Source: Arion vulgaris
Lineage: Eukaryota; Mollusca; Gastropoda; Stylommatophora; Arionidae
Direction of reading: 5' to 3'
Assembly (NCBI GenBank): GCA_020796225.1
Contig: CM036756.1
Location: 64,037,644 to 64,101,643 of the forward strand
Length of the DNA stretch: 64,000 nucleotides
Each line of letters opens with the position of its first letter. The first letter of the stretch is position 1. The notes beneath the pieces are model-generated. The model searched no databases. It was not told where the DNA came from and saw nothing but the letters and a program-made list of their open reading frames with translations. Positions 55,351 through 64,000 of this stretch are shown here, piece by piece. The position numbers and the translations under genes were made by a program.

Positions 55351-55510
55351 CTGAAATAAAGGAAGACTGAAATAAAGGAAGACTGAAATAAAGGAAGACT
55401 GAAATAAAGGAAGACTGAAATAAAGGAAGACTGAAATAAAGGAAGACTGAAATAAAGGAAGACTGAAATAAAGGAAGACTGAAATAAAGGAAGACTGAAA
55501 TAAAGGAAGA
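55351..55510. repeat. 16-bp minisatellite grown inside the LINE, ten copies
   Basis: Ten exact units of ctgaaataaaggaaga. The single-copy seed is the LINE codons for TDTEIKE (actgatactgaaataaagga) that precede the KAIK..KN.KA.G block, so this is local expansion of coding sequence. Confidence 0.95.
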
Positions 55511-55571
55511 AATCTATTAATTGATGAACAACAATAAGGTGGCACGCGATGACAACATTACTGCAGAAATG

Positions 55572-55869
55572 CTCATCTCGACATAGGAGGGAAAGGAACC
55601 CTTTCATACCTCGTGGTATATAGGTCAATACAGTGTTAGGCCTGTATTTTCATTGACCATCGGCACACGATGGGTGATGTGGTCAGCATCACGCCGGCCA
55701 CCTTTACTTTCCCAGAGCATGTCTGGTACCCAGTTGAGGCTGGGTCGACCTGAGAGCCGTCGCGGTCGGGAAAAATTCCACGCGCACTGCGGGTGCTGAA
55801 CCCAGACCACCAGCCTTGAGAAGCGAGTTCACTAACAACTACGCTACCGCGGCTCTCTCATCTCGATAT
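55572..55869 (-). mobile_element. SINE-G insertion in the LINE, 13-bp TSD
   Basis: Element 55585-55856 between ctcatctcgacat (55572-55584) and ctcatctcgatat (55857-55869). Minus strand: head gccgcggtagcgtagttgtt, B box gggttcagcacccg, then ctgggtaccagacatgctct and ggcctaacactgtattgacc. Its insertion splits the LINE coding frame after AEMLIS. Confidence 0.92.
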
Positions 55870-57126
55870 GTAATACATTAATTAACCAGGTGCAAGATAT
55901 ATTTCATCAAATGTAAATAGAAGAAACGGTTCCATAAAAATGAAATAATTGATAAGATCCCCAAATAAGATGATCTTAAAGATTGAAACAACTGGGGAGG
56001 GATCACCGTATAATCAGTAATGAACACAACTTGTTTAATATCTATCTCATAATAAAATCAAAGTGGATACAAACCTTAGAGAACAACAATATTATGGTAT
56101 GCCTCGGAGAAGCTGCTTAGATCAAATAATTATCATAAGACTTACCATGGAACAACATGCTAAGAAGGAGCAACCACTTCGTCTAACTTTCATCAATTTT
56201 AAACAAATCTTTTAACAGCCTATACATTATGTCCATATGGGATATTCTGGAATGCCATGGATTACCAGTCGAAATAAGAAACGTTATCAAAAGCTTGTAA
56301 GATGGTTAACATTGTGCAGTTCACATTGGCTATGGTTATAACGACAGTTATATTACTGAGACCTCAGTAAAGCAAAGTTTTATCTAATTTAGCTAAGCTA
56401 TTGTTTGAACTGACCATTGACTGAGAGATGAGAAAATGTTGCAGGGACAAAGTTGGCATAGAACGGGTAGAAAATAGTTAACTAGAAGACTTCTATTTTG
56501 CATAGAATATTATCTTGTTAAGTAAAAAACAAAGATAAGCAAAGAAAAAAAAAGAAAAATGTATCATCTATAGCATCAAAAATTGAGCTGCAGATACGCT
56601 ACGAAAATACACATATGACAAACAATGCAGATGTCAAACTGGAATAACAAAAATATGATAAACATAACAGAGGCAATGGTTCAAGAAAAAATAGACAACG
56701 CTCTAGGGAGCCATGAAATCAATTTTACTGAGAGATGCCAGAACTATCGAACTCAGTTCCATAGAAGAAATTAAACAATCTTCAAAGGATAAAATAATGT
56801 GGTGAAATTGTTTGCATGTCTTTTAAAACTATAATGGTATTAAAGGAATACAATAGCAATACATATAAATAGTTGTTAAACTTATATATGATAATTCAAT
56901 TCTCTCGCGATCGTATATGATAATTCAATCCAATGAAATATAGAAGATGCTATTGTTATATTGACTTTGGATTTATACGTATAAAGTTTATCATTATTTT
57001 TTAATGTTGTTAAAAACGCCTTAATATAACCAAAAAGACCTGTCCGTAGGATGGAAATGGACGCATCAACTTATAAATAAAGATTTTAGTCACTGAAAAA
57101 CATACAACTAACAAAACATTATTATA

Positions 57127-57470
57127 TATAAAATGTAACGAATGCAGACGAAGTGATGAAATGAGAGAAATGTCTAGTCAACCACTAGTGACAACTGTTA
57201 TAAGAAAGAGAAGATGGAGATATGTTGGACACACCTTGAGAAGAAATGATCAACGAATATCAAAGCAGGCATTGAAGTGGGATGCAAAGGGTTCAAGAAA
57301 GAGAGGACGACCTAAAGGAGACTGAAACGAACTTTGCTGAGAGAGGCAAGAAATATCGGTCTCAGTTCCATGGAGGAGATTGAGCGAGTTGCCCAGGATA
57401 GAGCTGTATGGAGAAATTGCTTGCAGGCACTATGTAACGTTTAACGGTACGAGAGGAGTTATTATTATAT
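57127..57470 (+). pseudogene. LINE-B reverse-transcriptase 3' end
   Basis: [57 protein letters not shown], then a one-base loss shifts the frame into [17 protein letters not shown]. Ends ggtacgagaggagttattat plus (ta)n. This is the plus-strand counterpart of the copy at 35.4 kb and about 95% like it. Confidence 0.88.
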
Positions 57471-58264
57471 ATATATATATATGCTAATGTATAGTTTTTA
57501 AGCATTTTATGCACATTATTTGCAATGCATATTTTGAACAAGATAATCATTGAAAGTGGGGGAATGATGATCCAAATGTAAATATGGGGTATAATGCATA
57601 CACGGCTGAGAACCATTGCAGCAGCAGTAGATATAATGAAAAGCGCTCTAGGACGTGATTGTGCGACACACTTTGAAGAACGTTGCAACAGAAGTGCAAA
57701 CCGCTTTGCAATAAAACTTAGTTATAACACTGTTCCATCCTTTCCCCCACCTTGTGTAGTTATATACTTGAGATAAAAACACAAATCTGTGACCTACATC
57801 ATGACAAACGTTTGATAAGAGCGTGTCTGACATAGGATAAAAAACTACCAACCATGTTATTCTGTCGTTTACAAGCAGGATTTGACAAACACAATTCAAG
57901 CATAGTAAAATATTAATGATTTCTTTAACAGGAAAGCACCTCCACTTTAAAACATTCTTTTGTAAGGTCTTGAAAATATATAGCTATTCGACTCTAATCT
58001 CTCTTATCTATCTATAACTAACGTACGCTAAGTATAATGTCCTGGTCATCAAGGCGGAAAGGCGGGCGAGTTGCTAAGATCTTAAAGTGTTGTTTGCTTC
58101 TGGGTGCGGTTGCTTGTTCATTTTGGTTTATTAGAAATGTACCGTCTCAATATGACCAAAATATTATTTAGATAATTACCATTATTTAAATTAAATCAGA
58201 TACAGTAGTTATTATTTAAGATATACATAACAACAACCAAGACACAGAATCAGTTATCAGTGAG
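57471..58264. other. No gene recognised
   Basis: AT-rich; ORFs at 57594 and 57648 have no motifs. Confidence 0.45.
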
Positions 58265-58710
58265 GACTGTCACCATAGCACTCCGGACTTGTCCATAGGT
58301 GCTCCGATCTCCGCCTTAGCAAATCCAGCAGCGTCCAGCAGCCCAACACGCCAGTTCGATGTTGATTAATTAATCTCTTTGCATATTTAGTCGAGTTCCT
58401 AGTCATGTCGGAGACGGACGACAAAACGTAGATCCCGTGTTCATTCTGAGAACGTAAAAGAACCCTTGGCAATTCAATATCGAGAAGAGCAGGCGGGAAA
58501 AGCCGCTGCCCGGTCAAAGTTGATAGGAAAAGATTAAAATAAAATTCCTAAAATAAATATTTTCACCATCTTCAAAATACATCGGAGATCCTCGCCGCGC
58601 TGCGGAGCTCGTGCACTGCTGCTGAGATCGTACTGTGTAAGAAAGAGATAGGAGCACATATGGTTACTCAGCGAAGTACAATGATGATGGTCCTATCAAT
58701 CAATCAATCA
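58265..58710 (+). mobile_element. Repeat Y joined to a SINE-F 3' part
   Basis: 58265-58390 is repeat Y in the orientation of the 28985 copy (gtgctccgatctccgcctta, gcagcgtccagcagcccaac). From 58391 it switches to SINE-F sequence: gagttcctagtcatgtcgga, gagacggacgacaaaacgta, tcggagatcctcgccgc, gagataggagcacatatggt, (atca)n tail at 58696-58712. The junction looks like insertion or template switching. Confidence 0.75.
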
Positions 58711-59169
58711 ATCACTCACAGAAATAAAATTCCAAAAGAAAATCATATTCGATTATATCAGCAGCTGTAGTTGTTAACATCAATACCAACAACAATGCAA
58801 CTATGTCGCAATTGAAGATTATACAACGATTCTCTTCGCAATTGTCAACTGTATTTTATTTGACTCTTCTGGAAACAATGTTGACTGATATCATCTTGTT
58901 TAGGATTTCAACAATTCAATACAAAAACTAATAGTTGATTAGTGCACGCTGTTTCTTGCATTTGTTCAAGAAACATGTCATAGAGTGCATGAACATTGTT
59001 AAACATTGACTTCAACTTTAGAATGCAATGTGCATTATGATATTTGTGTATTAGAGTTAATAGTTGAGCTGAAAGATTGCGTTGAGATAATTGTAGCAGA
59101 GTGTTCTATCAAATGTCATTTAGATTGTATTGTTTTCTAGTAAATTAAAAGACTTGAAGTCTTAATATT
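58711..59169. other. No gene recognised
   Basis: Nothing identified between the SINE-F tail and the 52-bp array. Confidence 0.4.
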
Positions 59170-60265
59170 ATAATTGTACTTAAAGAATTATTCTAATTCT
59201 GCAAGTCATTTGTTCTTAGAGAATTATTCTACTGTAAGTGACCAGACCTTATGATGACTACCTGCTCTAAGAGAATTACTCTACTGTAAGTTAGCAGACC
59301 TTAGATGACTACACTGCTCTAAGAGAATTACTCTACTGTAAGTGACAGACCTTAGTGACTACACTGCTCTAAGAGAATTACTCTACTGTAAGTTATCAGA
59401 CCTTAGATGACTACACTGCTCTAAGAGAATTATTCTACTGTAAGTTACCAGACCTTATGTGACTACACTGCTCTAAGAGAATTATTCTACTGTAAGTTAT
59501 CAGACCTTAGATGACTACCCTGCTCTAAGAGAATTATTCTACTGTAAGTTATCAGACCTTAGATGACTACCCTGCTCTAAGAGAATTATTCTACTGTAAG
59601 TTACCAGACCTTAGATGACTACCCTGCTCTAAGAGAATTATTCTACTGTAAGTTACCAGACCTTAGATGACTACCCTGCTCTAAGAGAATTATTCTAATG
59701 TAAGTTAGCAGACCTTAGATGACTACCCTGCTCTAAGAGAATTACTCTACTGTAAGTTAGCAGACCTTAGATGACTACCCTGCTCTAAGAGAATTATTCT
59801 ACTGTAAGTTAGCAGACCTTAGATGACTACCCTGCTCTAAGAGAATTATTCTACTGTAAGTTATCAGACCTTAGATGCTACCTGCTCTAAGAGAATTACT
59901 CTACTGTAAGTTATCAGACCTTAGATGCTACCTGCTCTAAGAGAATTACTCTACTGTAAGTTATCAGACCTTAGATGTCTACCCTGCTCTAAGAGAATTA
60001 TTCTACTGTAAGTTATCAGACCTTAGATGACTACACTGCTCTAAGAGAATTATTCTACTGTAAGTTATCAGACCTTAGATGTCTACACTGCTCTAAGAGA
60101 ATTATTCTACTGTAAGTTATCAGACCTTAGATGACTACACTGCTCTAAGAGAATTATTCTACTGTAAGTTATCAGACCTTAGATGTCTACCCTGCTCTAA
60201 GAGAATTATTCTACTGTAAGTTATCAGACCTTAGATGACTACACTGCTCTAAGAGAATTACTCGA
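59170..60265. repeat. 52-bp satellite, about 20 copies
   Basis: tgctctaagagaattattct + actgtaagttaccagacctt + agatgactaccc repeats with period 52 (59521, 59573 and onward). Variants: att(a/c)ttct/ctct, tta(c/t/g)cag, (a/c)cctg, and shorter units lacking 2-3 bases. The left edge decays to 59170, and a lone unit (cttagagaattattctaact) reappears at 60548 beyond a LINE piece. Confidence 0.95.
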
Positions 60266-60536
60266 ACCACCAAGTTCTTCTTCTTCTTCTTTTTCTTAAC
60301 TCCCTTGAAGGATAATGCATCAATAAATTTCCTCCACCAGATATATTTTGAGTAAGCCAGTTTAGCTCATTCCAGGTCTTTCCCGGTTCCTCTCTTTTCT
60401 TTCTACAGTGTCTCCGTCTCTTTAGTTCATCCCCTACCTCTTTTGCCTCCAGGATTCCATTTCAAAGCGACATGTGGGCGTCTGGTTTTCTGCATTCTTA
60501 ATGTACGCCCCAACCACTTCCAATTCCATACAGCTT
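60266..60536 (-). pseudogene. LINE 3'-end fragment inserted in the 52-bp array
   Basis: Minus strand: WLGRTLRMQKTRRP-like text, GTGKDLE, FIDALSFKGVKKKKKKN with the (ttc)n tail at 60270-60292 (AAG on minus). Satellite sequence lies on both sides. Confidence 0.65.
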
Positions 60537-60769
60537 AGTTACCTGCACTTAGAGAATTATTCTAACTGCAAATTATCACCGCAAGCAATCATAATTTAAG
60601 GGGTCTGTAGACGAAGTTGATGTTATGAAATACAGTAAGCAACTAAGGCTAGGATTAAACTGTTAAAAAACCTGGTATTACTTGGTATTTTACAAGAAGA
60701 AAGAAATGCCCCTATGTAACATGCAAAGGATATCCTGGACAATGTATATCATGGACATTGTGTATCATG

Positions 60770-61100
60770 GACAGAGAAGAGAGCAAATAGTTATATCCAT
60801 CAAGAGCTCTAAAACAAAGAAAACTGATTGTTGATCCAAATGAAATGATAAAAAGTAATTATTTTGGACATATAAAAAGACACGAAGAGTTGAAGAAGAC
60901 CATTATGGAAGAAGGTGTCCTGATAAAGAGAAGAAGAGAAAGACGAAGGAGAAGTAGGATTCAAGATATAACTGATGATTTAAGCATGACGGCTGCTGAG
61001 GCGGGACATCTAGCGGGGCATCTAGCATATGAGAGAACGAAATTCCAAAGGACTGTTATGGTGACAGAGTTCTGCTCAGAACAAGCTATTTAATGATGAT
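60770..61100 (+). pseudogene. LINE-C reverse-transcriptase C-terminus
   Basis: [80 protein letters not shown] then AI and stop. The best LINE-C tail in the window, with HLAG duplicated, ending in a short (atg)n. The frame lacks any catalytic part, so this is a 5'-truncated copy. Confidence 0.85.
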
Positions 61101-61194
61101 GGACATCCACTGTAAATGGGAAAACTCTGAAATAAATGACACGGTAAACTATATTGGAACGGTTGCAACATGTGATTGATAATTCCTTTCTTCT

Positions 61195-61400
61195 TCTTCT
61201 TCTTCTGGTTCGCTGATGTTCAATGTCTACACAATAAGTCTGGTTCTCTGGATGTATGTTATTGTGTTTGTTAGTTCATCAAGGCTTCCAAACAACTTTG
61301 TGTGAATGTCTGTCACTGTTGGCCAGTGTTCTTTCCGTAGTTGATACAATATCACTTACTTTGTTCTATCTAGATAGTGGTAATTGTCTGTTTGCTGGTT
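61195..61400 (-). mobile_element. Possible (AAG)n-tailed retroelement 3' end
   Basis: (ttc)n at 61192-61206 followed by tggttcgctgatgttcaatg and gttagttcatcaaggcttcc. The tail type is that of the SINE and LINE copies here, but the body is not found elsewhere in the window. Confidence 0.35.
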
Positions 61401-62756
61401 TGATAATTCCTTTAAGAAATTAGAACAAGAATCGCTATGGTAAAAGTTGTCTTTTGCAACCCGTGTCAATAAAAAGCTCTGAATTGCATTGAGAAAGAAA
61501 GCATTAAAATGCTATATAAAATATGCATTGCTATATTATTATGAGACATGGACAACAGGAATACAAGCTGAGAAACCTCTAACGCAAGTGAAGATGTGGT
61601 TTCTGGGGGGAAAAGGAAAGAGTACGATGAACTGACAGACAAATGAATGAGACCAGTGCCTTAAAAAAACAAATGAAAACCGCAAATTTATTATATTTGC
61701 AGATTTTCACAGACTTTCATTTTCTGCCCATTGAAAATCATCTCTGTCGTAATCTATACGCTTTGAAATTCGTTACTCGTTTCTGCGCAGTAAATTACCA
61801 ACTAAAATGTTTTAAAATTCACGTCGTCGCCACCCCCCATCCCACCTCACGCCTTATTCTCTTCCCTTGGAAAAAATGTATGTGGACAATCATTACACAG
61901 AATACAAATTATGCATACTTTTGTAGTCTCGCCAATAGCGCATGAAACATTTGCCTCCAACCAGTACTTATTTATGTATGTGCAAATACGTTATGTTTCT
62001 TCAATAATCTTACCGTTGATTGTTTGTTTGTTATGTAGGGGATTAAATATTCTTTAAGCCGAGGCACACCATTTCAACCTAATGACGAGCCTTTTATTAG
62101 TTATATCACACAGTTTAGACCAACAAACACCAAAAATAATAATTAATTCCTTTCGGAGAATCTAACATAATTTAACTTAAACCTTTGATACTGTAATTGA
62201 TTTGAACCACCAGGCTCATTTATGTTACAATAAGTACTGATTTAGGCAGTATATCGGTTTTGCGTCATCTTAAAAAATACTGCTAGCCAGTATATCTGCT
62301 CAGCAAGGCGAATGGGTTAATGTTGACAAAATAATGCAACATTTTCACTCTACAACATATAAAAAGAAAAAAAGATAACACACCTAACGAAATAGGATAG
62401 GAATGAAATATGTGAACATTTCTTGTTCCCTTGAAAGCTTTAAATTAAGCATAACAAAGCCAGCAATAACTGGAATGGCTGTTTGGGCGTGTGTGTATGA
62501 CCTTACATACTTGAAATGTCACACTGTGTACGCAGGTTGTGTGGTTTTCAAAGCCATTTACCTGCTAGGTAACATCATCGTTCAAATGTCCTACACCGCA
62601 CCAGTGGTATTCAACTTGTATGACGAGGCTCATTAGAGGTACACAAAGTCACATTCTTTGTATGAGCTTTTAATATCTAGCTCAGTTGTATGCCATCAAC
62701 TTTACTAAACGAATCATAATGCTAGAGAATTACCGAACAAGATATGTTCAAACTCT
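61401..62756. other. No gene; one MITE-p end
   Basis: At 62240-62320 the text ggcagtatatcggttttgcg, catcttaaaaaatactg and cagcaaggcgaatggg then ttaa (62317-62320) is the reverse of the MITE-p left end. ttaagccgaggcac at 62055 and aatgacgagcc at 62081 hint at other element edges. The rest is unassigned. Confidence 0.45.
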
Positions 62757-62938
62757 TAACCTTCCAGTGGCGGCTCGTCAGTTTTCTTGGTGGGGCCAGA
62801 CACAGATTTTCAGAAAAAAATCATGATTTTTGGAGTATTTACTATTATTTGTCCATTCTGGGAAATTATTTTCCCTTTCGATTATTGGTGGGGCCGGGCC
62901 CCACTGGCCCTCAATTACGAGCCGCCCATGTAACCTTC
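62757..62938 (+). mobile_element. MITE-h copy with perfect 8-bp TSD
   Basis: taaccttc at 62757-62764 and 62931-62938 bounds 62765-62930 (166 bp). Left end cagtggcggctcgtcagttt, right end attacgagccgcccatg (last bases altered). ggtggggccagacacagatt and ggtggggccgggccccactg are the subterminal blocks. Confidence 0.92.
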
Positions 62939-62989
62939 CATACAATTTATCTGCGAAAGATCTTACGTGTGCTCTGGCCAATTACTATC

Positions 62990-63300
62990 ACTTACCAAGA
63001 ACTGCTTGCACAGTGTCAGCGAGAGAATATGAGCACCAATAACCTAAAAGAGACGCGGAGATGGATCGGACACGTGATACGCATGATGACTAACTCTGTT
63101 ACGGAAAGCTGCACTCAGATGAACACCAGAGAGTAAGCGAAAACGTAGAAGACCCAAAACGACCTATAGGAGAACAGTAGAACAAGATCTGAATTAAATG
63201 CATTATAGCTGGAAGAGAATACTGAGTACGGCCAAGAATAGCGTAAACGAGTGTGCACTAGTTGCTGCAATAAACGCTAGGGCGCCACGTGCTAGAGAGG
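62990..63300 (+). pseudogene. LINE polymerase tail, decayed
   Basis: NLKETRRWIGHVIRMMTNSV, TESCTQMNTRE, then frameshifts to a CALVAAINARAPRARE-like end. The pattern (K/R)RRW.GHV.RM...S.....L.W.P.G follows LINE C-termini. Confidence 0.6.
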
Positions 63301-64000
63301 AGCGAGGAGAGAGAGAAGAGCGAGAGAGAGAAGTATTAGTAAGAAAACGTTTAATATTTTGATTGTTTATATTATTAATATAATTAAATACCGAAGTAAA
63401 TTGATAAACTAAATAACAAAACACAATGTAAGTAACTTTTGCGCAGTACAGTAAACAGGCTAAATCTACTTTTCGACCAAAAAGCAAAGAATATAAGAGA
63501 CAAAGGAGAAAACGTTGAACCTCTACGAAACACGGAGCAAACACAATAATAACGGTAACGAACTTTTCTAATGAAACGATACGACCCAAAGCGAAACGAA
63601 ATAAAATGTAACATATATAATATGAAAGTATGGAAAATAAATAAGACGTTTACCAAGAAACATAGCAGTGGTGTGTGTTAAGTCCATGCGACCGAGAGAT
63701 AAAAAAATATAAATATAGAACAATTTTTTGACACAAATCGATTTTGTTCATTATTTGAAGACATTGATATAGCTGTGACCTGAGCGTCCCCAGATTTTAT
63801 ACGATCGTTCTATTAAAAATTAAAATATGTCACTATGACTTCATTTACTATGTAGTAAAAAAAAGACTACATCTGATGGGGTTAATTCATTCCCATAGTT
63901 CTCCATTGTAACAAATCGTTTGTCCCGACATCGCTCACTTCTGAACCCGAGACACGGTCAATCGTTCAAAAATTTCATTTGGGTGTTTACAGACAGAATA
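63301..64000. other. No gene recognised
   Basis: A purine-rich (ga)n patch lies at 63290-63335; the rest is AT-rich with no motif noticed. Confidence 0.45.

Larger units (their letters stand above)
55100..56830 (+). pseudogene. Decayed LINE reverse transcriptase with nested repeats
   Basis: In shifting plus frames: DKVLTTNTEQKKRWQNFF and SPDHPEVFNFDE (55.2-55.3 kb); NNKVARDDNITAEMLIS (55.53 kb); KIETTGEGSPYNQ-type text for the LKDCNNWRGI block (55.98); LRLTFINFKQIF and DILECHGLPVEIRNVIKSL (56.18-56.30, RT fingers to palm); HIGYGYNDSYITETSVKQSF (56.33-56.39, the GVKQGC region with Gly and Cys lost); then a tail GSHEINFTERCQNYRTQFHR (56.7). All diagnostic blocks are in order; stops throughout. 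A 16-bp array and a SINE-G sit inside. Confidence 0.85.

Noticed and set aside
59170..60265. Heat-shock-element array (GAA..TTC words)
   Set aside because: The motif is agaattattct with three bases between GAA and TTC; canonical sites need two, and no gene lies next to it.
62744..63136. 130-residue plus ORF as a gene
   Set aside because: Its first part crosses a MITE-h with a TSD and its end is LINE tail; a chance fusion of two mobile elements.
63203..63656. Minus ORFs of 128 and 90 residues
   Set aside because: No recognisable motif, AT-biased; the left part overlaps a plus-strand LINE tail, so they are likely shadows.

Overview
This is animal nuclear DNA: AT-rich and intron-rich, with almost everything apart from five small exons made of tandem repeats and mobile-element debris. 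I see no bacterial or phage genes, no operons, rRNA genes or convincing functional tRNA genes. The many different tRNA-headed SINE families, several with (AAG)n tails, and the LINE types suggest a mollusc, perhaps a heterobranch gastropod. That placement is inference.

One host gene is recognisable, on the minus strand. It encodes an RBMS-type single-stranded nucleic-acid-binding protein (vertebrate RBMS1/2/3, Drosophila shep). Five exons lie at 40988-40828, 30542-30484, 21870-21779, 11008-10789 and 4712-~4605. They have matching splice phases and together encode RRM1, a linker, RRM2 and the start of the C-terminal tail. Introns are about 10.3, 8.6, 10.8 and 6.1 kb. The first exons, promoter and 3' end were not found; 41-64 kb has no exon I can recognise.

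Layout: 1-2.2 kb is a 77-bp satellite and 2.85-4.23 kb a 32-bp satellite. Exon 5 sits between a SINE and another array. The introns hold nested SINEs, LINE 3' ends, hAT-type MITEs and minisatellites of 68, 35, 25, 21, 20, 23 and 66 bp. From 41 to 64 kb come 59-, 28-, 38-, 16- and 52-bp arrays, a long (TA)n tract, a decayed LINE reverse transcriptase, and two MITE classes with target-site duplications (TSDs).

Labels used below are local. SINE-1, -2 and -3 share a core containing catgtcgtaagaggcgact. SINE-C, -D, -E, -F and -G have separate tRNA-like heads. LINE-A is RTE-like with an endonuclease; LINE-B to LINE-F are distinguished by their C-terminal tails. MITE-h has 8-bp TSDs and hAT-like ends; MITE-p has TTAA TSDs and piggyBac-like ends. 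All calls are by eye; no database was searched.
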